Source of the DNA: Burkholderiales bacterium
Lineage (GTDB): Bacteria > Pseudomonadota > Gammaproteobacteria > Burkholderiales > Burkholderiaceae_C
DNA: 64,000 bases
Reading direction: 5' to 3'
Assembly: GCA_016195825.1 (NCBI GenBank)
Contig: JACPYV010000116.1
Coordinates: 56,306-120,305, forward strand
Shown: one piece after another, positions 7,602 to 16,468 of the stretch
Numbering within the stretch: the stretch's first letter is position 1
How the letters are laid out: each line of letters opens with the position of its first letter
The notes under the pieces: model-generated
Told to the model about the DNA's origin: nothing
Seen by the model: only the letters and a program-made list of their open reading frames with translations
The model's database searches: none
Program-made: the position numbers and the translations under genes

Positions 7602-8033
7602 ATGACCGAAGCGAATCACAGCGCAACGCGCCAGAACGTGACCTTGCGACTTCGTCTTGCACTCACGCTCAGCGCTGCCGCTGTCGCCATCTTGTTCGCG
7701 CTTCTGCGAGTGCCCGGTATCGATGATTTCGATGGCCCGGAGCTTTTGATATTGCTTGTCGTAGGCATCGCCTACTTCGGGGGCGCTGCGCTACGGAACA
7801 AGGACGTCCGTGTCGGGCCGACAGTCATCTATCTGATGCTCGTCATCACGGCGCTCGACGCGCTCGACAAGTTCGAGGGATATGGCAACGGAGAGTACTG
7901 GTTCCCTTCGTGGCTGTTGACAGTCTTTGCTTTGATGGTCGTCGTAACGTGGTTGTCGGTGTCTTCTCGACATCCTGCGTGGGCGATCAGCGTCGCGCTC
8001 TTTTTTCCTGCCGGTCAGTCAGTTGCCCGTTGA
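7602..8033 (+). CDS. Predicted membrane protein, N-terminal part of a probably frameshifted gene
   Basis: A 143-residue frame with four hydrophobic spans (about 16-37, 48-64, 73-86 and 104-122) and no family I recognise. It starts 4 bp after the GNAT stop. Its base composition is visibly less GC-rich than its neighbours, with codons such as ATA, TTG and GTA, which hints at foreign origin. Reading ends shortly after a run of six T (8001-8006). Removing one T would carry the frame into the next ORF and give a single 238-residue protein. It may thus be a broken gene, a slippage site or a sequencing error. Confidence 0.55.
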   Translation: MTEANHSATRQNVTLRLRLALTLSAAAVAILFALLRVPGIDDFDGPELLILLVVGIAYFGGAALRNKDVRVGPTVIYLMLVITALDALDKFEGYGNGEYWFPSWLLTVFALMVVVTWLSVSSRHPAWAISVALFFPAGQSVAR

Positions 8034-8319
8034 CTTGGCCCGCAACCTGATGGCAAGCCGTACTGGCGCGCCCGTGGCCGACCTCTTTGTCACCAAATTC
8101 TCAGGAACCGAAATCTACGGAGTTGAAGTGGGCAGCAACACAAAGGTGCGTTGGATCAGGCGACAGGGCGATCGGTTCATCGTGGAGGTCAACGATGTCA
8201 CTGGACTCGGCAGCGGGACAATGGGGCCGCAATATGTGAGGTCCCCGGAGTGGTATCGGAGACTTGTTTCGAATCTGCTCGGCCGAATCTCATTGAACCG
8301 GTCTGTCCGCCCTACCTGA
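8023..8319 (+). CDS. C-terminal part of the same split gene, or a separate small ORF
   Basis: The frame opens with a weak TTG at 8023 and gives 98 residues with no recognised family. It includes a soluble, mixed-charge stretch (EIYGVEVGSNTKVRWIRRQ, FIVEVNDVTG). Coding sense extends upstream in this frame to the six-T run at 8001-8006, where it would join the membrane segment of the preceding ORF as ALFFLPVSQLPVDLARN. It shares the low GC of that ORF. The last 8 bp overlap the end of the convergent AAA gene. I favour one frameshifted gene over two. Confidence 0.4.
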   Translation: MPVDLARNLMASRTGAPVADLFVTKFSGTEIYGVEVGSNTKVRWIRRQGDRFIVEVNDVTGLGSGTMGPQYVRSPEWYRRLVSNLLGRISLNRSVRPT

Positions 8320-10615
8320 ACCCAATCCCTCGCCTGTCCCTAACCTCCGGCTTCGCCCGATGCTCGGCCTCCAATTGAGCCAGGAATTCATCCGGCGTGA
8401 AGGGCTCGCCGAGGATCTCGACCTGCTGCCTCACAGCCGCGAAGTCGCCATGCGTCAGGCAGTCCATCCCCACCAGCCGTGAGCGCTGCTCGTCGTCCGG
8501 CGCCATGCCGGCCTCGCGCTCGAACATCGCCACCCGTTGCTCAGGCTTGAGCGCCTTGAAGCGGATCTTGAACGCAAAGCGCCGCAGCGCCGCCTCGTCC
8601 AGGTCGTCGAACAGATTGGTCGTGCAGATGAAGAGGCCAGCGAAGCGCTCCATGCCGGCCAGCATCTCGTTGACCTCCGACACCTCGTAGTTGCGCTCGG
8701 CGCGCTTGCGGCTGCGCAGAAAGCTGTCGGCCTCGTCCAGCAGCAGCACGGCGCCCTCGGTTTGCGCCATCTCGAACATGCGCGCCATGTTTTGCTCGGT
8801 CTCGCCGACGAACTTGCTGGCGATGTCGCTGGCTCGCTTGACCATCAGCGGGCGGCCCAGCGCCTGGGCGATGTGCTCGGCCAGCGCGGTCTTGCCGCTG
8901 CCGGGCGGGCCGTAGAAGCACAGCTGGCCGCTGCCCTTACGGCGCAGCGCCTCGACGATGCGCGGGATCTCGAAGCGGCTTTCGCAGTTCAGCAGCTCTA
9001 GCGCGTAGCTCGTCACGCAGGGGCGGGCCAGGCTGATGTCGTCCCGGCCCAGCGCCTTGTCCGCATTCGCCAGCTGGCGTTCGATGAGCTTTTCCGCTTC
9101 GTCCGCGGCGCCAGCCAACTGGGCGAAGCGCACCGCGGTGCGGATCTGCGCGGGCGTCAGGCCCGGCCGCTCGGCCAGCTTGCCGACGAAGGCCTCGCTG
9201 ACGACGACCTCGCCCAGCGACTTGGCGACCAGCCCGCGCCGCGCGCCGGGCGGCGGCGACTTCAGCTCCAGGTGGTACTGGAATCGGCGGCGAAAGGCGG
9301 GGTCGATCTGCTCGATGCGGTTGGTCACCCAGATGACCGGCACGGGATTCGTTTCGAGGATCTGGTTGACCCAGGCCTTGCCGCTGACCGAGTTGCCCAC
9401 GCCGCCGTCTGCGCTGGCGTCCAGCCGGCTCAGCAGCGACGCGGTGTCGCTGGACAGTGGCGGGAACACGTCCTCCACCTCGTCGAACAGCAGGGCTACG
9501 TTGGCGCTGGCTTTCAGGAACACCTGGCTGATCTGCAGCGAGCGGTAGCGGTCGCGGCCCGACAGCGAGTTGCCGTCGCGGTCGGCGTACTCCACCTCGT
9601 ACAAGTCCAGCCCCGCGGCTGCGGCGGCCACCTTGGCCAGCTCGGTCTTGCCGGTGCCCGGCGGGCCGTACAGCAGCACGTTGACGCCACTGGCATGCGT
9701 GGCCACGGCCTGGCGCAGCAGGCCTTGCAGCAGCGTCAGGTCTTCGGCCACGAATTGGAAATCGCCGCAGGCCAGCGCGCTGTGCGTGGCCGGCCGCGTG
9801 AACACGGCCATCAGGTCGTGCGGGCCCTGGTATTCGCGCATCAGCACCGGTGGCAACTGGTCGCTGACCTTCATCAGGTCGGCCAGGTCGGTGATGTTGT
9901 GTTCGGAGATCAGGTTCTCGACCATGCCGATGCGCTCGAGCCGCGAGCCCGCGCGCAGTGCCTCGGCCACCTCGCGCTCGTCCACACCGGCCACGGCGGC
10001 GATGGCTGCGAAGGCCTCCTGCGCCGTGTTGACCTTGAACTCCACCAGTGCCCCGCGAAGCTCGCGCTGGTAGCGTGCCAGCGTGCCGTAGAGCAGGATG
10101 GCGCGCTCGGCGGGGTTGAGCTGCAGCAGCGTGCCCAAAGCGGCGATGTTCTTCTCGACCAGCGTGGACTCTCGCTTGAGTTGGCGGTCCAGGTGCTCGC
10201 AGGTGGTGGCCAGCAAGGCCATCATGTCCTTGGGCGCGTCCTTGACGTATTCGTCCAGGTAGAAGAACAGCGTGCCTTCAGAGAAGGGCCCGCTCCACTG
10301 GCCGAAGCGGTCCAGGAACGCCTCGTCGCCCAACGCTTCATGGCCGCGCCACAACTCGTTGCCGGCGCAGCGTTGCGCCAGGTACACCCGCAGCCGTTGC
10401 AGCACGCGGGTGGGCCAGACCAGGTGCCGGCCGGTGAAGGACAGCAGGCCGTTGAAGTCGCGCCGCAGGTTGAAGCGGCCGGCGTGCCGCACGGTCAGCG
10501 TCAGCACGAACTGCGAGCACATGCGGTCCAGCACCGGGGCGCTGTCCAGGCCGGGCGAGGGCAGCACGCGACCCGGTGCCCGGGGGGCTGTCTCAGCGGC
10601 GGCTCGCTTCACCAT
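8312..10615 (-). CDS. Tandem AAA+ ATPase
   Basis: A 767-residue protein with two AAA+ modules. The first has Walker A GPPGTGKT near residues 317-324 and an acidic Walker B (LLFDEVED). The second has GPPGSGKT near 569-576 and LLLDEAD near 625, followed by an arginine-finger region (EAALRRFAFKIRF). The first 300 residues are helical and unassigned. The ATG at 10615 is preferred over an upstream ATG because AAGGAG (plus-strand 10624-10629) stands 8 bp before it. Two-module AAA proteins form hexamers that remodel or unfold proteins; the target here is unknown. It follows the DUF3567 gene on the same strand. Confidence 0.85.
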   Translation of the reverse strand: MVKRAAAETAPRAPGRVLPSPGLDSAPVLDRMCSQFVLTLTVRHAGRFNLRRDFNGLLSFTGRHLVWPTRVLQRLRVYLAQRCAGNELWRGHEALGDEAFLDRFGQWSGPFSEGTLFFYLDEYVKDAPKDMMALLATTCEHLDRQLKRESTLVEKNIAALGTLLQLNPAERAILLYGTLARYQRELRGALVEFKVNTAQEAFAAIAAVAGVDEREVAEALRAGSRLERIGMVENLISEHNITDLADLMKVSDQLPPVLMREYQGPHDLMAVFTRPATHSALACGDFQFVAEDLTLLQGLLRQAVATHASGVNVLLYGPPGTGKTELAKVAAAAAGLDLYEVEYADRDGNSLSGRDRYRSLQISQVFLKASANVALLFDEVEDVFPPLSSDTASLLSRLDASADGGVGNSVSGKAWVNQILETNPVPVIWVTNRIEQIDPAFRRRFQYHLELKSPPPGARRGLVAKSLGEVVVSEAFVGKLAERPGLTPAQIRTAVRFAQLAGAADEAEKLIERQLANADKALGRDDISLARPCVTSYALELLNCESRFEIPRIVEALRRKGSGQLCFYGPPGSGKTALAEHIAQALGRPLMVKRASDIASKFVGETEQNMARMFEMAQTEGAVLLLDEADSFLRSRKRAERNYEVSEVNEMLAGMERFAGLFICTTNLFDDLDEAALRRFAFKIRFKALKPEQRVAMFEREAGMAPDDEQRSRLVGMDCLTHGDFAAVRQQVEILGEPFTPDEFLAQLEAEHRAKPEVRDRRGIGFR

Positions 10616-10711
10616 CAGATGGGCTCCTTGCGCGGCCTGCAGCGGCCGGCGCGAACCCATCTTGTATCAGGGTTGGCAGCGAATCAATGCGTCACCGACC
10701 CCACAAATTGT

Positions 10712-10993
10712 TCAGTGCATCACGACGGGTTGCTGCCCCATGACCGCGTACTGCTCGATGAAGGCGTCCAGATCGTCCTCGGACGGCTCGCCGTCGTTGA
10801 TCAGCGCCTGCACGCCCTGCTGGAAGGATTCCGCCAGCGCACCCTCGATGAAGATCTCCTTGCGGGCGAACTTGTCGACGATCTCGAAGCCGCCGCGGTT
10901 CAGCTGCGGCCCCGCGGGCACGATCTGGGGTTCGGCCGTGGGCACGTCGAACTGGACGACGATGAAGCTGTCGGAGTTGTAGAGCATGTGCAT
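10712..10993 (-). CDS. DUF3567 family small protein
   Basis: A 93-residue protein with the DUF3567 pattern: an opening MHMLYNSDSFIVVQF, a central GGFEIVDKFARKEIFIEGALAESF and a closing QQPVVMH. The family has no assigned function and is largely confined to Burkholderiales, so it also helps place the organism. A good ribosome site (GGAGAA) precedes the ATG. The AAA+ ATPase gene begins 96 bp downstream on the same strand, so co-transcription is possible. The protein is soluble and acidic at its C-terminal end. Confidence 0.85.
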   Translation of the reverse strand: MHMLYNSDSFIVVQFDVPTAEPQIVPAGPQLNRGGFEIVDKFARKEIFIEGALAESFQQGVQALINDGEPSEDDLDAFIEQYAVMGQQPVVMH

Positions 10994-11116
10994 GGAGTTC
11001 TCCTCTCGGCCTCAACTGCGGGTGGTGACCGTGCTTTCAAGGCCCGGTCGGGTCAGATACTGGCAGAACGCCCCGCAATTCGGGTCATCCCTGGCGCTGA
11101 CAACGTGTTGGAAGCG

Positions 11117-12022
11117 TCAGGAGTTCACGTGGGAGAGCATGATTTCGAAACCGCGTGTTTCGGGGTCGCCCTGGCGCAGCCGAACGGGCCAGTAGCCCCG
11201 TGCCGGGTCCAGCCACAGCTCCACGCCGGGGTCGTGCGGCCCCAGCGGCTGGCGGCGCAGGTGCAGTGCGCCGGCGTCTTCGGGCTCGCCGTCGACGGCC
11301 TCGAAGGTCCATTCGCGCAGTTCGCCGCGCAGCCCTGCCACCCAGATGCGCCAGCGCCCGCCCGGCATGATGGCTTGGGCATTGGCGGCCTGCACCAGGG
11401 CCGCCAGCTGCAGCCACCAGGACAGGCGGTCCTGCGTGCCCTCCGGCAGGTCCAGCCGCGCCGGGCTGGCCGAGAAGCTGACGCGCTTCTCGTCGGCATC
11501 GAAGTTGACGGCCTGGCGATCCTGGCCGCCGCGCTGCAGCGCAAAGTGCTGGGGCGCCAGGCCGGCGCTGCCGGTGGCCCCCAGGCTTTCCCAGGCGGGC
11601 AGGGCTCGCTCGCCAACACGTCTCGTCAGGCGCAGGCTGTAGCGGCCATCGCCCTGGGGCTGCCAGTCCAGCACGGCTTCGCCATCCTGCCCGCCCTGGC
11701 GCAGCCGGTAGTGCCAGGCGGCCGGCCCGGCCAGGCGCAGCAGCGGGGCATCGGGCGCCGCCACGGGGGCCTCCACGGCGGGCGTGGGCGCCTGGGAGCT
11801 GGGCCTGGGTGAGCGCGCTTGGGGCGCCGGCCAGGTGGGCGGCGCGGGTTCAGGCAGAGCAACGGGCAAGGTGGGCGGCTGCAGCAAGGCCAGGCTGACG
11901 GCCTTTGCCGGCCGCACAGGCTCCCGTAGGGTCGGCCCGCCGCCCAGCAGCGCGGCATGCGCGAGCAGGCTGGCCGCCAGCGCGGTCGCGGCGGCGTGGC
12001 GGGGAGGGAAGGCGGCGCGCAT
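11117..12022 (-). CDS. DUF3108 domain protein, membrane anchored
   Basis: A 301-residue protein. An N-terminal hydrophobic segment (residues 9-28) precedes a long Pro/Ala-rich stretch to about 90, as in TonB-like periplasm-spanning proteins. From about residue 95 it is beta-rich, with WHYRLRQGGQDGEAVLDWQ and repeated short strands, the pattern of DUF3108. Family members are thought to be periplasmic, and the role is unknown. It starts 34 bp from the divergent FAH-like gene. The 123 bp between its stop and the DUF3567 start show no further gene. Confidence 0.75.
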   Translation of the reverse strand: MRAAFPPRHAAATALAASLLAHAALLGGGPTLREPVRPAKAVSLALLQPPTLPVALPEPAPPTWPAPQARSPRPSSQAPTPAVEAPVAAPDAPLLRLAGPAAWHYRLRQGGQDGEAVLDWQPQGDGRYSLRLTRRVGERALPAWESLGATGSAGLAPQHFALQRGGQDRQAVNFDADEKRVSFSASPARLDLPEGTQDRLSWWLQLAALVQAANAQAIMPGGRWRIWVAGLRGELREWTFEAVDGEPEDAGALHLRRQPLGPHDPGVELWLDPARGYWPVRLRQGDPETRGFEIMLSHVNS

Positions 12023-12056
12023 CGCACAATGCTGCCATCACCCCGCATCTCGCTCC

Positions 12057-12833
12057 ATGAAACTCGCCAGCTACGCCGACGGCTCGCGCGACGGCCACCT
12101 CGTCGTCGTGTCGCGCGACCTGACCCAGGCCCACTACGCCACCGGCATCGCCACGCGTCTGCAGCAAGTCCTCGACGACTGGGGCTTCGTCGCCCCGCAG
12201 CTCGAAGACCTGGCCGTGCAGCTCAACCACGGCAAGCTGCGCCATGCCTTCGCCTTCGAGCCCGGGAAATGCCTGGCGCCGCTGCCGCGCGCCTACGGCT
12301 GGGCCGTCGTCGGCGCGGACGGCGGCGTGCGCCGCGAGGCCGGCAGCTTCTCGCCACCCCACCAGCCACTGCGCGCACCGGCGGCGGGTGAAGCCGTGCT
12401 GGCCGGCATCACCGGCGACCTGGCCGCCGCCAGCGACGCTGCCGCGGCGCTGGACGCGCTGCGTCTGCTGACGCTGGTCGTCGACTGGCGCGTCGATGGC
12501 GAGCTGATCGCCACGCAGGCTGCGCCGCTGGCCGTCACGCCCGACGAACTGGGCGAGGCCTGGACCGTCGGCCGCATGCAGGCCCGGCTGCACACGCTGC
12601 ACAACGGCAGCAAGCTGGACCCGCGCGACGTGACCGCCGCGCCCGGCGAGGCCCTCGCCCGGCTGGCCTGGCTGCGCGCGTTGCGCGCGGGCCAGGTCGC
12701 AGGCGTGGCCCTCGGTGCGCTGGACCCGGCCCTGGCGCCCGGCGACAGCCTGCACCTGGACCTGAAGACCGCCGCGGGCGCCAGCCTGTTCGGTGCCATC
12801 GACCTCGATATCGCTCCGCCGCCCGCCGTATGA
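12057..12833 (+). CDS. Degenerate fumarylacetoacetate hydrolase-fold protein
   Basis: A 258-residue protein whose first 80 residues closely follow the bacterial FAH family (MKLASYADGSRDGHLVVVSRD, HYATGIATRLQQVLDDW, PLPRAYGWA). The later part keeps family landmarks such as TPDELGEAW and SLFGAIDLDIA. It is about 70 residues shorter than usual. The acidic cluster that holds the metal, normally EAEVAVVTGD, reads here EAVLAGITGDL, and the NDVSLRN motif is lost. A catalytically dead or repurposed paralogue is inferred. Its stop overlaps the nucleoside hydrolase start as ATGA. Confidence 0.72.
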   Translation: MKLASYADGSRDGHLVVVSRDLTQAHYATGIATRLQQVLDDWGFVAPQLEDLAVQLNHGKLRHAFAFEPGKCLAPLPRAYGWAVVGADGGVRREAGSFSPPHQPLRAPAAGEAVLAGITGDLAAASDAAAALDALRLLTLVVDWRVDGELIATQAAPLAVTPDELGEAWTVGRMQARLHTLHNGSKLDPRDVTAAPGEALARLAWLRALRAGQVAGVALGALDPALAPGDSLHLDLKTAAGASLFGAIDLDIAPPPAV

Positions 12834-13768
12834 CGCAAGCCATCATCATCGACACCGATCCTGGCCAGGACGATGCCATCGCGCTGCTGCTGGCCGCCGC
12901 TTCGCCCGAGGTAGAGCTGCTGGGCGTGACAACGGTCGCCGGCAACGTGCCGTTGGCGCTGACCACGCTGAATGCGCGCAAGGTGCTGGAGCTGGCCGGC
13001 CGCACGGATGTGCCCATCTGCGCCGGCGCCGACAGGCCGCTGGACGTGCCCCTGGTCACCGCCGAGCACGTGCATGGCGAGACCGGCCTGAACGGCGTCG
13101 AGCTGCCCGAGCCGACGCTGGCGTTGGACCCGCGTCATGCGGTGGACTTCATCATCCAGACGCTGCGCGAGCGCGAGGCCGGCACGGTGACGCTGTGCCC
13201 GCTGGGTCCGCTGACCAACATCGCGCTGGCGCTGCGCCAGGCGCCCGACATCGCGCCGAGCATCCGCCGCATCGTGCTGATGGGCGGCGGTTTCTTCGAG
13301 GGCGGCAACGTCACGCCGGCAGCCGAGTTCAACTTCTACGTCGATCCGCAGGCGGCCCACGAGGTCTTCACCAGCGGCGTGCCCATCACGATGGCGCCGC
13401 TGGACGTCACGCACGAGGCGCTGACGACGGCCGCGCGCATCGCTGCCATCCGCGCGCTGCCGAACCGCGTGGGTGCGGTCGTGGCCGCCTGGATGGAGTT
13501 CTTCGAGCGCTACGACGAGGAAAAGTACGGCCAGGACGGTGGCCCGCTTCACGACCCTTGCGTCATCGCCTTCTTGCTCAGGCCCGAGCTGTTCGCCGGC
13601 CGCGTCTGCAACGTGCGCATCGAGACGGCCAGCGAGCTGACGCGCGGCATGAGCGTCATCGACTGGTGGGGCGTGACCGGCCTGCCGGCCAACGCCCAGG
13701 TGCTGCGCCACATCGACGCGGACGGTTTCTTCGCGCTGCTGACCGAGCGGCTGTCAGCCTTGCAGTGA
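12830..13768 (+). CDS. Nucleoside hydrolase (IUNH family)
   Basis: A 312-residue enzyme. The calcium-binding and catalytic signature DTDPGQDDAIAL is at residues 8-19. Further family marks are the TTVAGN segment near 35, the CPLGPLTNIALAL motif, LMGGG near 148, EFNFYVDPQAA near 163, and HDPC near 240 with the conserved His-Asp. It cleaves the N-glycosidic bond of ribonucleosides in the cytosol, for salvage. Which base it prefers cannot be read. It is coupled through a 4-bp overlap to the degenerate FAH-fold gene, and its last 15 bp overlap the convergent Pat-type gene. Confidence 0.92.
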   Translation: MTQAIIIDTDPGQDDAIALLLAAASPEVELLGVTTVAGNVPLALTTLNARKVLELAGRTDVPICAGADRPLDVPLVTAEHVHGETGLNGVELPEPTLALDPRHAVDFIIQTLREREAGTVTLCPLGPLTNIALALRQAPDIAPSIRRIVLMGGGFFEGGNVTPAAEFNFYVDPQAAHEVFTSGVPITMAPLDVTHEALTTAARIAAIRALPNRVGAVVAAWMEFFERYDEEKYGQDGGPLHDPCVIAFLLRPELFAGRVCNVRIETASELTRGMSVIDWWGVTGLPANAQVLRHIDADGFFALLTERLSALQ

Positions 13769-16459
13769 GCGTGCCACAAGCCTGAAGTCCGGTTCCTCCG
13801 GGTAGGGCTTGACCGAGAAGCCCAGGCCACGCATCAGCTTCAGCATGTCGGCGTTGTTGCTCAGCACCAGGCCCTCGATGTCCGACAGGCCTTTTTCGCG
13901 CGCGGCGTCGGTGATGCCTTCCATCAGCCGCGAGCCCAGGCCCTTGCCGCCGAAGTCGTCGGCCACCAGCAGGCTGAACTCGCAGCTGGTCTGGTCGGGG
14001 TTGGTGATGATGCGCGACACGCCCACGATGCGCTCCACCTCGTCGAAACCGCCGTCCGCTCGCGCCGTGCGCTCGCAGTAGACGGCCACCAGCGCCATTT
14101 CGCGGTCGTAGTCGATCAGCGTCAGCCGCGCCAGCAGCCCCGGCGGCAGCTCCTTGATCGCGCTGGCGAAGCGGAAGTAGCGGCTCTCGGGCTTCAGGCC
14201 TCGCACCAGGTCCTGCAGCATCTGCGCGTCGTCGGGCCGCACCGGGCGCACGGTCACCTCGCCGCCGCCGGACAGCGGCCAGACCTGCTCGAAGCGGGCC
14301 GGGTAGGGCAGGATGGCCAGGTGCGGGTAGTCGAAGGCGCGCGGGCTGCCGGCCTGCGGCCCGGGCTGCAGCACGATGCGTGCGTCCACCGTCACGGCGC
14401 CGTGCTCGTCGACGATCAGCGGGTTGATGTCCATCTCGCGCAGCTGCGGGAACTCGCACACCATCTCGCTGACGCGCAGCAGCACGCGCTCCAGCGCCTC
14501 CAGGTTGGCCGGCGCGCCGCCCTGCCAGCCCTCGGCCAGCGTCTCGGCGATGCGCGCGCGCTCGACGAGGCGGCGAGCCAGGAATTGGTTCAGCGGCGGC
14601 AGCTCCATCGCGCGGTCGGCGATCAGCTCGATCATGGTGCCGCCCGCGCCGAAGACGATGGTCGGCCCGAAGGCCTCGTCCGTCACCAGGCCCACGCAGA
14701 CCTCGTGGCCGCCCCGGCCACGCTGGGCGCGGGCCATCTTTTGCACCGTCACGCCGTTGATGCGCGCCTGCGGCTGCAGCCGCTTCACGCGCGCCACCAT
14801 CTCGTTGAAAGTGTCGCGTGCGGCGGCGCCGCTCTGGATGTTGAGCGCCACGCCCTGCACGTCGCTCTTGTGGGCGATGTCTGGCGAGTCGATCTTCAGC
14901 GCGACCGGGAAGCCCAGCTGGGTCGCCAACATCATGGCCTCGTTGGCGCCGCGCGCCAGCACGGTCTGAGTGACCGGGATGTGGAAGGCCGCGAGTAACG
15001 CCTTGCTCTCCATCTCGGTCAGCGTTCGGCGGCGTTCGGCCAGCACGCTCTCGATCAGCAGCCGCGCGGCCTCGACGTCGGGCTGGGCCAGGCTGGACAT
15101 GGGCGGTGGCGTCTGCAGCAGCAACTGCTGGTTGGCGTAGAACGAGGCGATGTTGCCGAAGGCGCCCACGGCAGCCTCGGGGGTGCGGAAGTTGGCGATG
15201 CCGCCGTCGTTCAGCACGCGGCGGGCCTCCAGCACCGAGGCGTCGCCCATCCAGCAGCCCAGCAGCGGCTTGGCCGTGCCGGCCCGGGCCGCGACGACAG
15301 CGCGCGCAACCTCAGCAGCGTCGGAGCCCAACTGCGGCGCGTAGACGGCCAGCAGCCCGTCCACGGCCGGGTCGGCCGCGGCGGCCTCCAGCGCAGCGCG
15401 GAAATGCGCGGGCTCGGCCTCAGCCGAAAGGTCCACCAGGTCGGCCAGCGACGCGCGGGGGGGCAGCTGCGGGGTCAGCGCGCGGGTCGTGTCGGGCGAC
15501 AGGCGCGCGAGCTGCAGGCCGATCTCGCTGACCCAGTCCGCCGCCAACACGCCGGGGCCGCCGCCATTGGTGATGATGGCCAGGCGCTTACCGACCGGCC
15601 GGTAGCGCGCCGCCAGGCATTTGGCGGCCGAGAACAGCTCCACGAAGCTGCGCACCCGCACGGCGCCGGCGCGGCGCAGTGCGGCGTCGAAGACGTCGTC
15701 ACTGCCGACGATGGCACGGCAGTGCGTCAGCGCCGCCTCGTTGCCGGCGCTGCGCCGGCCGGCTTTCAGTACCACCACCGGCTTGGCATGCGCCGCCGAG
15801 CGCAGCGCGCTCATGAAACGGCGCGCGCTGGAGATGCCCTCCAGGTAGACGACGATGCTCTGCGTGCGTGTGTCGCTGGCCAGGAAATCCAGCACCTGCG
15901 CCAGGTCCACGGCCGCGTTGGGGCCCAGGGACACCACCTGGCTGAAGCCGACGTGGTTCTGCCGTGCCCAGTCCAGCATGGCGGCGGTCAGCGCGCCGGA
16001 CTGGGACACCAGCGCCAGCGAGCCCTCAGCCGCCAGCGGGCCGGCGGCGCTGGCGTTGAGCTGGAGGTGCGGGCGCTGGAAGCCCAGGCAGTTGGGCCCC
16101 AGCAGGTGCACGCCCTCGCGGCGGGCGATGCGCTTGAGCTGGGCAGCCTGCTCTGGCTCGATGCCGTCGCTGACAATCAGCGCCGAGCGGCAGGCAATGC
16201 GGCCGGCCACCTCCAGCGCCGCGGCGATCTCCGCTGGCGGCAGCGCGATGATGGCCAGGTCGGCCCGCGAGCGCGCCAGCTCGCCCAGCGTGCCCGTGGT
16301 CTCGCCGTGCAGGAACTGCGGCGGGCTGGCACCGGGCGCCGCCTGCAGCGCGGCGCGCAGCGCGCGCGCCTGGCGCGTCTGCGCGGCGGGGTCGTCTGGG
16401 CCGGCGAAGACGACGACCGAACGGGGCATGAACAGCGGCGTGAGGAAGTGGTTGTCCAT
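13754..16459 (-). CDS. Acyl-CoA synthetase (NDP-forming)/GNAT fusion, Pat-type protein acetyltransferase
   Basis: A 901-residue fusion. Residues 1-470 are the NDP-forming acyl-CoA synthetase alpha part: a Rossmann start with PRSVVVFAGPDD, LLGPNCLGF, LVSQSGALTAAMLDW, and a THCRAIVGSDDVFDAAL stretch where the family's catalytic His is kept. Residues 480-700 are ATP-grasp (ALKIDSPDIAHKSDVQG). The last 170 residues are a GNAT domain (CEFSLLVADDFGGKGLGSRL). The layout matches Pat/YfiQ enzymes that acetylate lysines of acyl-CoA synthetases and other proteins. It starts 9 bp after the deacetylase-like gene, giving an apparent two-gene acetylation/deacetylation unit. Confidence 0.9.
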   Translation of the reverse strand: MDNHFLTPLFMPRSVVVFAGPDDPAAQTRQARALRAALQAAPGASPPQFLHGETTGTLGELARSRADLAIIALPPAEIAAALEVAGRIACRSALIVSDGIEPEQAAQLKRIARREGVHLLGPNCLGFQRPHLQLNASAAGPLAAEGSLALVSQSGALTAAMLDWARQNHVGFSQVVSLGPNAAVDLAQVLDFLASDTRTQSIVVYLEGISSARRFMSALRSAAHAKPVVVLKAGRRSAGNEAALTHCRAIVGSDDVFDAALRRAGAVRVRSFVELFSAAKCLAARYRPVGKRLAIITNGGGPGVLAADWVSEIGLQLARLSPDTTRALTPQLPPRASLADLVDLSAEAEPAHFRAALEAAAADPAVDGLLAVYAPQLGSDAAEVARAVVAARAGTAKPLLGCWMGDASVLEARRVLNDGGIANFRTPEAAVGAFGNIASFYANQQLLLQTPPPMSSLAQPDVEAARLLIESVLAERRRTLTEMESKALLAAFHIPVTQTVLARGANEAMMLATQLGFPVALKIDSPDIAHKSDVQGVALNIQSGAAARDTFNEMVARVKRLQPQARINGVTVQKMARAQRGRGGHEVCVGLVTDEAFGPTIVFGAGGTMIELIADRAMELPPLNQFLARRLVERARIAETLAEGWQGGAPANLEALERVLLRVSEMVCEFPQLREMDINPLIVDEHGAVTVDARIVLQPGPQAGSPRAFDYPHLAILPYPARFEQVWPLSGGGEVTVRPVRPDDAQMLQDLVRGLKPESRYFRFASAIKELPPGLLARLTLIDYDREMALVAVYCERTARADGGFDEVERIVGVSRIITNPDQTSCEFSLLVADDFGGKGLGSRLMEGITDAAREKGLSDIEGLVLSNNADMLKLMRGLGFSVKPYPEEPDFRLVARSLQG

Positions 16460-16468
16460 GGGGTGACT

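Noticed and set aside
9272..11812. An 846-codon + strand frame opposite the AAA+, DUF3567 and DUF3108 genes
   Set aside because: Antisense shadow: no motif, and the opposite strand has well-defined genes with ribosome sites.
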